From the NCBI GenBank assembly GCA_023663615.1, contig JAMPHA010000005.1, forward strand, positions 30,390 to 94,389: a DNA stretch of 64,000 bases, given 5' to 3'. Source of the DNA: DLAJ01 sp023663615. GTDB lineage: Bacteria; Bacillota; Clostridia; Lachnospirales; Lachnospiraceae. The notes under the pieces were generated by a model. It did no database searches, was not told the DNA's origin, and was given only the letters and a program-made list of their open reading frames with translations. Positions 1 through 7,897 of this stretch are shown here, in pieces. The position numbers were made by a program, and so were the translations under genes. Positions within the stretch are counted from its first letter, which is position 1. Every line of letters begins with the position of its first letter.

Positions 1-1
1 G

Positions 2-1027
2 AGCGCCGAACAGATTTACCGCCTGCCGGAAAAGGAAGTCGCGCGGCTTACAGAGCGTAAGCTGCTCACGGCGGCGCAGACGGACAAACTGCGCGAATGG
101 AAAGCGGATTCCCGATATGAGCCGCATCGGCTTTACGGGGAGATGACCGCGCAGGGGATCCGCGTTGTTTTTTATGAAGATGAGGAGTATCCGAAGCGGC
201 TGCGGAACATTCCGGAACCGCCAAGGATGCTTTATGTGAAGGGGGACGTGCCGGTGGAGGAAAAGCCGAGCGTCAGTATCGTCGGTGCGCGGCTCTGTTC
301 TGACTACGGAAGATATACAACGCGCAGGTTCGCGTCCGCGCTTGCGGAGGCGGGCGTTCAGGTGACCAGCGGCATGGCGCTCGGCATTGACGGCATCAGC
401 CATAAGGCGGCGATGGAGGCAGGCGGCAGGACGTTTGCCGTGCTTGGGTGCGGCGTGGACGTCTGCTATCCGATACAAAACAGGGAGATTTATGAACGGA
501 TACCGGCGCAGGGCGGTATTTTATCGGAATATCCGCCCGGCACGGCGCCGTGCGCAGGGCTTTTTCCGCGGCGGAACCGTATCATCAGCGGGCTTGCGGA
601 TGTATTGCTCGTGATCGAGGCGCGTAAAAAGAGCGGCACGCTCATTACCGTGGATGCGGCGTTGGAGCAGGGAAAGGAGGTCTATGCCCTGCCGGGGCGG
701 GTGACGGACGCCTTAAGCGGCGGCTGTAACGCGCTGATCGCGCAGGGCGCGGGAATCGCGACATCGCCAAAGCAGCTGTTGGAAGCGCTCGCCGATGCGT
801 TCGGTCATGAAATCATTCTGCCCACAAAGAATACGGAACCGGGACAGGCGCATTTCGAAAACGCGATTGATGCTCTTTTATCGGAGGAAGGACAGACGTT
901 TGACATGTTGATGAGCCGGAGCGCGCTTGCGCCGAGCGTATTTTCCGCGGCGCTTATGCAGCTTTGCGTGAGCGGGCGCGCCGTATGCAGACAGGGAAGA
1001 TATTACAGGAAGGATGCGGAGGAGTAG
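2..1027 (+). CDS. dprA: DNA processing protein DprA (5' end outside window)
   Basis: DprA/Smf loads RecA onto single-stranded DNA taken up during transformation; here only a cytoplasmic DNA-recombination role can be inferred. The reading frame is open from base 2, so the true start lies to the left; an internal ATG at 143 is not the start because the preceding codons (LPEKEVARLTERKL) fit the DprA N-terminal helical region. The Rossmann-like core is clear: SIVGAR, then SGMALGIDGISHKAA, GCGVDVCYP, and FPRRNRIISGLAD, followed by KSGTLITVDAALEQGKEVYALPG-type signatures. A winged-helix-like tail ends the protein (IDALLSEEGQTFDMLMSRS). topA follows after an inserted ORF, the usual Firmicutes order. 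Confidence 0.93.
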   Translation, partial: SAEQIYRLPEKEVARLTERKLLTAAQTDKLREWKADSRYEPHRLYGEMTAQGIRVVFYEDEEYPKRLRNIPEPPRMLYVKGDVPVEEKPSVSIVGARLCSDYGRYTTRRFASALAEAGVQVTSGMALGIDGISHKAAMEAGGRTFAVLGCGVDVCYPIQNREIYERIPAQGGILSEYPPGTAPCAGLFPRRNRIISGLADVLLVIEARKKSGTLITVDAALEQGKEVYALPGRVTDALSGGCNALIAQGAGIATSPKQLLEALADAFGHEIILPTKNTEPGQAHFENAIDALLSEEGQTFDMLMSRSALAPSVFSAALMQLCVSGRAVCRQGRYYRKDAEE

Positions 1028-1114
1028 GGGGGAGTCTATACGAAGGACAGGTTTTTTACGAACGGGAGGCAGGAGAGCTTTCAGGAGCAAATAGAACGGT
1101 ATGATCGCCACAAA

Positions 1115-1639
1115 ATGGCATCAAATGAATATATACAGATCAGTGATACGCCCCGGAGCCTGTTGATGCTGGGAGTGAAGAATCTGCCGATTGTCATGAA
1201 GCAAAGGACACTTTCTAAGTGTATGAGAGAGGCAAAAGGGAGTAGAAGCGGACACGGTCTTTCCCGAAAATTGATTGAAAAAATTCCTGTATTGATAGAA
1301 AACCCGGCATTGATCGTAGATGAACTGGACCGGGGATCGTATGCGCTCATTTTCGATGAATGCGATGCCGGGAAGCGTCCGTTATTGCTCGCGATTCATT
1401 TAGAACAGCAGATACACGGAAAAAAGATTCACGAGATCGCCAGTTTTTATGGACGGGAGCGTGCAGGAGATTATTTACAGAAAAAGGAGACGGTCTATAT
1501 TTGGAACATAGAAAAAGCCAAACATTTGTCTCGTTTTCTCGGGTTACAATTACCCACGGCGTGGACAAATCTTGACTTTATGTGTACCATAACGCAAAAG
1601 AAGGGATATGTCAAGGAGCAAAATCAGAAAAATTCCTGA
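1115..1639 (+). CDS. MuF-C/BECR-fold nuclease-like ORF, probably 5'-truncated
   Basis: The 174-residue product resembles the MuF-C type domain (BECR, RelE/barnase-like fold) found at the ends of phage and conjugative-element proteins. Family-like blocks are NLPIVMKQ near residue 23, GHGLSRKLIEKIPVLIENPA, a central VDELD..ALIFDE strand pair, HEIASFYGRE and LGLQLP near the end. No ribosome site precedes ATG 1115. The same frame is open back to the dprA stop at 1025-1027 and reads SFQEQIERYDRHK just before this ATG, which looks like more of the domain, but no ATG, GTG or TTG occurs there. I infer a horizontally acquired, decayed fragment inserted between dprA and topA. Domain assignment is from memory of the family, so function is uncertain. 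Confidence 0.6.
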   Translation: MASNEYIQISDTPRSLLMLGVKNLPIVMKQRTLSKCMREAKGSRSGHGLSRKLIEKIPVLIENPALIVDELDRGSYALIFDECDAGKRPLLLAIHLEQQIHGKKIHEIASFYGRERAGDYLQKKETVYIWNIEKAKHLSRFLGLQLPTAWTNLDFMCTITQKKGYVKEQNQKNS

Positions 1640-1668
1640 TAAAATTTTTCTAATTTTTCAAAATTCCC

Positions 1669-1697
1669 TTGAAACAACATAAAATTTGGTGTATAGT
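1669..1697 (+). promoter_or_regulatory. Sigma-A promoter for topA
   Basis: TTGAAA (1669-1674) and TATAGT (1692-1697) are separated by 17 bp, about 95 bp upstream of the topA start. The spacing and both hexamers fit a housekeeping promoter. It lies inside the sequence that would encode an N-terminal extension of topA, which supports the later start. Confidence 0.75.
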
Positions 1698-1791
1698 CGT
1701 ACGCGTTACTTCTTATATTAGTAGGGACAACGGGGTAACAAGTCTTCCGCTGACTTACGGGAGACGCAGGAAACGGAACAGGGGAAAACAA

Positions 1792-3792
1792 ATGGCAAAA
1801 AATCTGGTAATCGTGGAGTCGCCTGCCAAGGTGAAGACCATCAAAAAATTTCTTGGAACGAATTATGAGGTCATGGCGAGCAACGGACATGTCAGGGATC
1901 TTCCGAAAAGCAGACTTGGCGTGGACGTGGACAACGGCTATGAACCGCAGTACATCACGATCAGGGGAAAAGGCGATATTCTTGCAAATTTAAGAAAAGA
2001 AGTCAAAAAAGCAGATAAGATCTATCTCGCGACCGACCCCGACCGGGAGGGCGAGGCGATCTCCTGGCATCTGATCGCCGCGCTCAAACTGGAAAATAAA
2101 AAGGTTTACCGCATCACATTCAATGAGATCACCAAGAATGCGGTCAAAGAATCCTTAAAGCATCCGCGGGAGATCGACTTGGATCTGGTGGACGCGCAGC
2201 AGGCGCGCCGCTGTCTGGACCGTATGGTAGGCTACCGCATATCGCCGCTGCTCTGGGCGAAAGTAAAACGCGGCTTAAGCGCGGGGCGCGTGCAGTCTGT
2301 CGCGCTTCGTATCGTCAGTGACCGCGAGGATGAGATCAACGCTTTTGTACCGGAGGAATACTGGTCCCTGGACGCGATTCTTGCCGTTGCAGGTGAAAGA
2401 AGGCAGCTTTTTGCCAGATTTTACGGGGACAAAAACGGAAAGATCGACATCCGCTCCAAAGAGGAGATGGAGACGATCACGAAGGCGCTCAAAGGCGCAG
2501 AGTATCAGGTGGATGAGGTGAAAAAAGGCGAACGGGTCAAGAAGCCGCCCATGCCGTTTACGACGTCCACACTTCAACAGGAAGCGAGCAAGGTGCTGAA
2601 CTTTTCTACTGCGAAGACCATGCGGCTCGCGCAGCAGCTTTATGAGGGCGTTGACATGAAAGGCGCAGGTACGGCAGGACTCATTACCTATCTGCGTACC
2701 GATTCCACGCGCGTATCCGAGGAAGCGGCGCGCGCGGCATACGATTATATCGAGGAACAGTACGGAAGCGCGTATAACCGGAAAGACGACGGGAAAGAAA
2801 AAAAGAACGATAAAAAAATACAGGATGCGCATGAGGCGATCCGGCCGACGGAACTGACCCGTACACCGGCGTCATTAAAAGACTCCCTCCCGCGCGATCT
2901 GTTCCGGCTTTATCAGCTCATTTGGAGACGGTTTGTTGCGAGCCGGATGGCGCCTGCGCGCTATGAGACGACCTCCGTACGGATCGCGGCGGGGGACTAC
3001 CGCTTTACCGTTTCTGCGTCAAAGCTTGTTTTTGACGGATTTTTAAGCGTATATGTGCAGGAGGACGAGGAAAAAGAAGACAACAACATGTTGATGAAGA
3101 GCTTAGACCGCAGCTCGAAGCTGGCGTTTGTGCAGTTTGACGAAAAGCAGCACTTTACCCAGCCGCCGGCGCATTATACGGAGGCGACGCTCGTGCGTGC
3201 GCTGGAGGAACTCGGCATCGGAAGACCGAGCACCTATGCGCCGACGATCACGACCATTCTTGCGCGCCACTATGTCGCAAAAGAAAATAAGAATCTCTAT
3301 GTGACCGAGCTTGGCGAAGTCGTCAACAATATGATGAAAGAAGCGTTTCCGACCATTGTGGATGTGAATTTCACAGCGAATATGGAGACATTGCTCGACG
3401 GTATCGAGGAAGGAAATGTCAATTGGAAAACCGTTATCTCTAATTTTTATCCCGATTTAGACGAGGCGGTAAAGCAGGCGGAGCAGGAGCTTTCCGAAGT
3501 AGAGATCGCGGACGAGGAATCGGACGAAGAATGCGAGCTGTGCGGAAGAAAGATGGTCATCAAATACGGACCGCACGGCAAATTCCTTGCCTGTCCGGGA
3601 TTTCCGGAGTGCCGGAACACGAAACCGTATTTTGAAAAGATCGGCGTTCCGTGTCCGAAGTGCGGAAAGGATCTAGTGATCAAGCGCACGCGCAAGGGAA
3701 GAAAATATTACGGCTGTCTCGGTTATCCGGACTGCGATTTCATGTCATGGCAGAAGCCGGAGGGATCGGATGCGCGCATGAATCTTCACTGA
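1792..3792 (+). CDS. topA: DNA topoisomerase I
   Basis: Type IA topoisomerase that relaxes negative supercoils by transient cleavage of one strand. I start at ATG 1792 (MAKNLVIVESPAKVKTI), the canonical N-terminus, with AGGGGA just upstream; a longer frame from 1669 would overlap the promoter. The TOPRIM domain carries VIVESPAK and ATDPDREGEAISWH (about residues 5-95). The active-site tyrosine is residue 300 in LITYLRTDSTR. Two zinc-ribbon units close the protein, CELCGRK...CPGFPEC from about residue 581 and CPKCGKD...CLGYPDC from about residue 621. The length of 666 residues is normal. A hairpin terminator follows, so topA is probably monocistronic. Confidence 0.97.
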   Translation: MAKNLVIVESPAKVKTIKKFLGTNYEVMASNGHVRDLPKSRLGVDVDNGYEPQYITIRGKGDILANLRKEVKKADKIYLATDPDREGEAISWHLIAALKLENKKVYRITFNEITKNAVKESLKHPREIDLDLVDAQQARRCLDRMVGYRISPLLWAKVKRGLSAGRVQSVALRIVSDREDEINAFVPEEYWSLDAILAVAGERRQLFARFYGDKNGKIDIRSKEEMETITKALKGAEYQVDEVKKGERVKKPPMPFTTSTLQQEASKVLNFSTAKTMRLAQQLYEGVDMKGAGTAGLITYLRTDSTRVSEEAARAAYDYIEEQYGSAYNRKDDGKEKKNDKKIQDAHEAIRPTELTRTPASLKDSLPRDLFRLYQLIWRRFVASRMAPARYETTSVRIAAGDYRFTVSASKLVFDGFLSVYVQEDEEKEDNNMLMKSLDRSSKLAFVQFDEKQHFTQPPAHYTEATLVRALEELGIGRPSTYAPTITTILARHYVAKENKNLYVTELGEVVNNMMKEAFPTIVDVNFTANMETLLDGIEEGNVNWKTVISNFYPDLDEAVKQAEQELSEVEIADEESDEECELCGRKMVIKYGPHGKFLACPGFPECRNTKPYFEKIGVPCPKCGKDLVIKRTRKGRKYYGCLGYPDCDFMSWQKPEGSDARMNLH

Positions 3793-3810
3793 ATAGTGGA
3801 CAAAAATCAA

Positions 3811-3846
3811 GCCTTATGCTACAATTATCGTGCATAAGGCTTTTTT
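3811..3846 (+). terminator. Rho-independent terminator after topA
   Basis: GCCTTATGC (3811-3819) and GCATAAGGC (3832-3840) form a perfect 9-bp stem followed by six T. It separates topA from codY. Confidence 0.85.
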
Positions 3847-3890
3847 GTCTGAAAATTTAGCGAGATGTGGCAAAAGATGAGGAGAGTATC

Positions 3891-4685
3891 ATGAGTAGTG
3901 TACAATTGCTGGATAAAACAAGAAAGATCGGCAAGCTGTTACATAACAACAATTCCAGCAAGGTTGTGTTCAGCGATATTTGCAACGTGATGCAGGATAT
4001 TTTACAGTCCAACGTGCTTGTAATCAGCAGAAAAGGAAAAGTGCTCGGCATCGGGCATTATCCGGGGATCGAGAATATTACCGAGCTGATCGTGGGAGAA
4101 GTCGGCAGATTTATCGATACGCTTCTAAACGAGCGCATGCTTTCCGTACTCTCGACAAAAGAAAACGTCAATCTGGAAACATTGGGTTTCGAGGGGATCG
4201 ACACGACGCGTTTCCAGGGGATCATCACGCCGATCGAGATCGCCGGAGAGCGGCTTGGCACATTGTTTTTGTATAAGAGTGACGGCGCATACGATATAGA
4301 CGATATTATTTTATGCGAATACGGTTCGACCGTTGTCGGCTTGGAAATGCTGCGCTCCGTCAACGAAGAAAATGCGGAGGAGGTGCGCAAGACGCAGGTC
4401 GTGCGCTCCGCGATCAATACACTCTCGACGTCGGAGCAGGAGGCGGTCGTTCATATTTTCGACGAGCTCGGCGGCATGGAAGGGATTCTGGTCGCGAGCA
4501 AGATCGCGGACCGCGTCGGCATCACGCGTTCCGTTATCGTTAATGCACTGCGCAAGTTTGAGAGCGCGGGCGTGATCGAGTCGCGTTCGTCGGGGATGAA
4601 GGGCACTTATATCCGCGTGCTGAACGACGTGGTATTTGACGAGATCCGCGAGCTGAAAGGCAGCAGGCAGGGCGGACTGCATTGA
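3891..4685 (+). CDS. codY: GTP-sensing global transcriptional repressor CodY
   Basis: CodY represses nutrient-limitation genes when GTP and branched-chain amino acids are plentiful. The 264-residue length is typical. The N-terminal GAF domain begins SSVQLLDKTRKIGKLL and contains the ligand-pocket region FQGIITPIEI. The C-terminal winged helix is well preserved: ASKIADRVGITRSVIVNAL, then SAGVIESRSSGMKGTYIRV. I chose ATG 3891 because AGGAGA lies 6 nt upstream and MSSVQLLDKT matches the family N-terminus; an ATG eight codons earlier lacks a site. Lying between topA and a secretion/pilus operon, it is likely transcribed alone. Confidence 0.96.
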   Translation: MSSVQLLDKTRKIGKLLHNNNSSKVVFSDICNVMQDILQSNVLVISRKGKVLGIGHYPGIENITELIVGEVGRFIDTLLNERMLSVLSTKENVNLETLGFEGIDTTRFQGIITPIEIAGERLGTLFLYKSDGAYDIDDIILCEYGSTVVGLEMLRSVNEENAEEVRKTQVVRSAINTLSTSEQEAVVHIFDELGGMEGILVASKIADRVGITRSVIVNALRKFESAGVIESRSSGMKGTYIRVLNDVVFDEIRELKGSRQGGLH

Positions 4686-4701
4686 GGATCTGCAAAAGCT
4701 A

Positions 4702-4730
4702 TGGAAAAAGCAGGAGTAATGTGCTATAAT
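4702..4730 (+). promoter_or_regulatory. Extended -10 promoter for the pilus ATPase operon
   Basis: TGGAAA (4702-4707), 17 bp, then TATAAT (4725-4730) preceded by TGC, an extended -10. The leader to the gene start at 4815 is about 78 nt. Confidence 0.7.
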
Positions 4731-4754
4731 AAAAAACAGGTTTTGAGCGTTTCC

Positions 4755-4783
4755 TAACAGCATAGCCGTCGGCTTTACTGTTA
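4755..4783 (+). promoter_or_regulatory. Leader stem-loop before the pilus ATPase gene
   Basis: TAACAG (4755-4760) pairs with CTGTTA (4778-4783), with an inner AGC/GCT stem around CGTCG. No T-run follows directly, so it is not a plain terminator. Its position between promoter and start suggests a 5'-leader element of unknown role; it does not match a cyclic-di-GMP riboswitch. Confidence 0.35.
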
Positions 4784-4814
4784 CAAAAATTTTATACATA
4801 AAGCAGGGTTTCAT

Positions 4815-6512
4815 ATGGCAGGGATCAGAAAAAAAATACGAATCGGTGATATGCTTGTGGATGCGGGCGTGATTACGCCTGAGGATCTGCAGCGGGGGTT
4901 GGAATTACAGAAAAAGAGCGGAAGGAAGCTCGGCGAGACGCTTGTTGAGGAGGGCATCGTCAGCGATGAGACGCTGGCGACACTGCTGGCGGATCAGCTT
5001 GGCATGGAGATGGTGGATGTTCAGGGGATCACGATTCCGGAGAATGTCTTAAGTCTGGTGCCGCAGCACATGCTGCGAAGCAAAAAGATGCTTCCCTACG
5101 CCATCGATCCGAACAACATGAACGTGCTGCTCGTAGCGATGGCGGATCCGATGGACTTCTCCGCAATGGACGATATTTCCATCATTACGAATTTACAGGT
5201 AGAGCCTGCGATCGCGACGCAGCAGAGCATCATGCTTGCACTGGATCGTCTTTACGGCGGAAGCGATGTGGACGAGGCGCTCGAACAGTACGCAAAAGAG
5301 CGCGAACAAAAAGAAGTCGATGTGGAGGAGGAGTTGTTAAACGAGGATATTAACAATTCCCCTATCGTAGTTCTGGTCAATGAAATGATCGAGAAGGCGG
5401 TGCGGCAGCGCGCATCCGATATTCATATCGAACCGCTGGAGCGCAAGGTACGCATCCGTTACCGTATTGACGGCGCGCTCTACGAGCGGGCGTCCTATTC
5501 CACTGCGATCCTGCCGGCGCTGATCGCGCGTATCAAGATCGTCGGCGGCATGGACATCGCCGAAAAACGAAAGCCGCAGGACGGCCGTATCACTTCTGTG
5601 GTGGACAGAATGGAATACGACATCCGTGTATCCATTTTGCCGACGGTATACGGCGAGAAAGTCGTTATGCGTCTGACGAGTAAGACGGCGCTGACAAGAA
5701 ATAAGAGCCAGCTGGGCTTAAAGGAAGGCGAATTAAAACAGTTTGATCATATCATGCGCAATCCGCACGGTATCATTCTGGTAACGGGACCGACCGGAAG
5801 CGGAAAGTCAACGACGCTGTACACGGCGCTCAGCGAGTTGAATACCGAAGACGTGAACATCATCACGGTCGAAGACCCGGTCGAGGCAAATATCAATGGG
5901 ATCAATCAGGTGCAGGTCAATAACAAAGCGGAACTGACCTTCGCATCAGCGCTGCGTTCGATTCTGCGTCAGGATCCGGATATTATCATGATCGGTGAGA
6001 TCCGTGATACGGAGACCGCGGGCATTGCGGTGCAGGCGTCCATTACGGGACATCTGGTCGTCAGCACGCTGCATACGAACTCAGCCGCAGGAAGCGTGAC
6101 GCGTCTGATCGATATGGGCATCGAGCCGTATCTGATCGCGGATTCCGTCGTCGGCATCATCGCGCAGCGTCTTGTCAGACGCCTCTGCCCGGAATGTAAG
6201 AAGCCGCATGAGGCGACGGGGGAAGAAAAGGAGCAGCTTGGCGTTTCCGTGGAAGAGCCGCTCACGATCTACGAGCCCTGCGGGTGTCCGAAGTGCGATC
6301 AGACAGGATATAAAGGGCGGATTGGTGTCTATGAGATTCTGGAAATGTCCCAGAAACTCAAATCGATCATCGTAAAGGGCGGCGGAGCGGAGGACATCAA
6401 GGAACAGGCATTGCTGGAAGGAATGCACACGCTGCATATGAGTGCGTCCGAGTATGTGCTCGACGGGATTACTTCTTACCATGAAATGATGAGGGTATCT
6501 TTTGATCTGTAA
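4815..6512 (+). CDS. Type IV pilus / type II secretion assembly ATPase (PilB/GspE family)
   Basis: Hexameric cytoplasmic ATPase that powers pilin or pseudopilin polymerisation. The N-terminus is an MshEN domain: two 24-residue motifs (RIGDMLVDAG... and KLGETLVEEG..., each ending in Q) separated by exactly five residues, the arrangement that binds cyclic-di-GMP in MshE. The catalytic core has Walker A GPTGSGKSTTLY (about residues 325-336), the Asp box ITVEDPVE, Walker B-like DIIMIGEIRD and a His box TLHTNSA. A zinc-binding unit follows (LCPECK...CGCPKC). pilC follows after 26 nt. No pilin, PilM or prepilin peptidase gene lies nearby, so the full machine is not visible here. Confidence 0.93.
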   Translation: MAGIRKKIRIGDMLVDAGVITPEDLQRGLELQKKSGRKLGETLVEEGIVSDETLATLLADQLGMEMVDVQGITIPENVLSLVPQHMLRSKKMLPYAIDPNNMNVLLVAMADPMDFSAMDDISIITNLQVEPAIATQQSIMLALDRLYGGSDVDEALEQYAKEREQKEVDVEEELLNEDINNSPIVVLVNEMIEKAVRQRASDIHIEPLERKVRIRYRIDGALYERASYSTAILPALIARIKIVGGMDIAEKRKPQDGRITSVVDRMEYDIRVSILPTVYGEKVVMRLTSKTALTRNKSQLGLKEGELKQFDHIMRNPHGIILVTGPTGSGKSTTLYTALSELNTEDVNIITVEDPVEANINGINQVQVNNKAELTFASALRSILRQDPDIIMIGEIRDTETAGIAVQASITGHLVVSTLHTNSAAGSVTRLIDMGIEPYLIADSVVGIIAQRLVRRLCPECKKPHEATGEEKEQLGVSVEEPLTIYEPCGCPKCDQTGYKGRIGVYEILEMSQKLKSIIVKGGGAEDIKEQALLEGMHTLHMSASEYVLDGITSYHEMMRVSFDL

Positions 6513-6538
6513 AAAAGAAAAGAACAGGGGAGTACGAT

Positions 6539-7747
6539 ATGGAAAGCTTCGGTTATGTGGCAGTCAATAAGGCTGGAAAGGAAATCAAAGGCAGCATTGA
6601 GGCGGAAACGGAAGCAAAGGCGCTTGCCGAGATCAAGAACAGGGGTATGATGGTCGTTTCTCTGTCCAAGCAGAGTCTGCTCACAAAGGACATCAGCATC
6701 GACATCGGCGGCGCGCCGAAGCCGCGGGATCTGAGCGTGTTCTGCCGCCAGTTTGTCAGCATGACAAGGGCGGGCGTTACGATCATTGATGCGCTCAGGA
6801 TGCTCGGCGAACAAACAGAGAATAAAAAGCTTCAAAAGGCGATTATTGCCGTCCGCGTTGATGTGGAGAAGGGCGAGCCGCTTGCGGAGGCGTTTTCAAA
6901 GCATCCGAAGGTCTTTCCGAATCTCTTAGTCAGCATGACACAGGCGGGCGAGGCGTCCGGTTCCCTTGATGTGGCGATGGACCGTATGGCGGCACACTTT
7001 GAAAAGGCGGCAAAGACGAAGGCGCTGATCAAAAAAGCAATGATCTACCCGGTCGTATTGGTGATCGTTATGATCGCGGTCGTAATTGTTATGCTGGTTG
7101 TCGTCATCCCGTCCTATACGGGAATGTTTAACGATCTGGGGACGGAGCTTCCGGCGATCACGAGGATCATGGTGCAGGCGAGTGATTTCCTAAAAGCACA
7201 TTGGTATCTGGTCGCAGGCGTTGTGATCGCCGTAGTTGTGGTGATCAAGATGTATGCAAAGACCAATTCCGGCAAGCATGTGTTCGGTAAGCTGGCGCTG
7301 CTCATTCCGGCACTGAAGAATCTAAAGCAGAAAGAGGCGTCCTCCATGATGGCGCGTACGTTGAGCACGCTGATGGCGGCGGGCGTACCGCTGACGGAGG
7401 CGGTTGCCATCGTATCCAATACGATGGAAAATGTCTGGTACAAAGAAGCCCTGCTGGATGTGAGGGACCAGATCACGCTGGGCGTGCCGCTCTCACAGCC
7501 GCTGGAGACCTGCGGACTGTTTCCTCCCATGGTTTATCATATGACGAGGATCGGAGAGGAATCCGGTAACACGGAGGAAATGCTGACGAAGCTTGCCGAT
7601 TATTATGACGAGGAAGTGGAGATGGCAGTGCAGTCCCTCATGGCGGTCATGGAGCCGATGATCATCATCGTGATGGCGCTCATCGTAGGCGTTATGGTAT
7701 TTGCGGTTCTCTCGCCGATGATGGATCTGTACGATTCGATTGGATAA
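6539..7747 (+). CDS. Type IV pilus / type II secretion inner-membrane platform protein (PilC/GspF family)
   Basis: Platform protein that couples the assembly ATPase to the pilus in the membrane. The 402-residue length is typical. Two repeated T2SF domains are visible: RDLSVFCRQFVSMTRAGVTI (about residues 61-80) with QAGEASGSLD, and KEASSMMARTLSTLMAAGVP with RIGEESGNTEEML. Membrane segments follow each, VIVMIAVVIVMLVVVIP in the middle and a C-terminal MIIIVMALIVGVMVFAVLSP. AGGGGAG precedes ATG 6539. It forms an operon with the ATPase. A double-hairpin repeat begins within its TAA stop codon. Confidence 0.93.
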   Translation: MESFGYVAVNKAGKEIKGSIEAETEAKALAEIKNRGMMVVSLSKQSLLTKDISIDIGGAPKPRDLSVFCRQFVSMTRAGVTIIDALRMLGEQTENKKLQKAIIAVRVDVEKGEPLAEAFSKHPKVFPNLLVSMTQAGEASGSLDVAMDRMAAHFEKAAKTKALIKKAMIYPVVLVIVMIAVVIVMLVVVIPSYTGMFNDLGTELPAITRIMVQASDFLKAHWYLVAGVVIAVVVVIKMYAKTNSGKHVFGKLALLIPALKNLKQKEASSMMARTLSTLMAAGVPLTEAVAIVSNTMENVWYKEALLDVRDQITLGVPLSQPLETCGLFPPMVYHMTRIGEESGNTEEMLTKLADYYDEEVEMAVQSLMAVMEPMIIIVMALIVGVMVFAVLSPMMDLYDSIG

Positions 7748-7816
7748 AAAAGAGTTTCCTACGGAAACTCTTTCGAAGAATCGCAAGCGATTCTTCCTAG
7801 GTTACGAAAAAATTGT
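7746..7816 (+). repeat. Double-hairpin intergenic repeat, copy 1
   Basis: An A-run starting in the pilC stop codon is followed by stem 1, GAGTTTCC/GGAAACTC (7752-7759, 7763-7770), then TTTC, stem 2, GAAGAATCGC/GCGATTCTTC (7775-7784, 7787-7796), and a tail GGTTACGAAAA. Two more copies lie at 41812 and 41895 with different stem sequences but the same fold and spacing. Stem 1 with flanking A and T runs can act as a bidirectional terminator; the function of the whole unit is unknown. Confidence 0.8.
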
Positions 7817-7834
7817 GTTGAAGGTATGACAGGG

Positions 7835-7860
7835 CAAACCACCACAGCAGTGGTGGTTTG
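7835..7860 (+). other. Perfect 11-bp stem-loop upstream of the EAL gene
   Basis: CAAACCACCAC (7835-7845) and GTGGTGGTTTG (7850-7860) enclose the loop AGCA. No U-run follows. It lies 37 nt before the EAL-domain gene and may be a leader or 3' processing structure. Confidence 0.5.
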
Positions 7861-7897
7861 TGTGCTAAAAAGGGGATAGGGAAAAGGGGGATGATCT

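Noticed and set aside
1669..1791. N-terminal extension of topA from an ATG-less long frame.
   Set aside because: The stretch contains the topA promoter, and the conserved protein begins at ATG 1792 behind a ribosome site.
7829..7860. ACAGGGCAAACC resembles the start of a class I cyclic-di-GMP riboswitch, attractive before an EAL gene.
   Set aside because: The following GACGCAAAGC core and the rest of the aptamer are missing; the bases instead form a perfect 11-bp hairpin.
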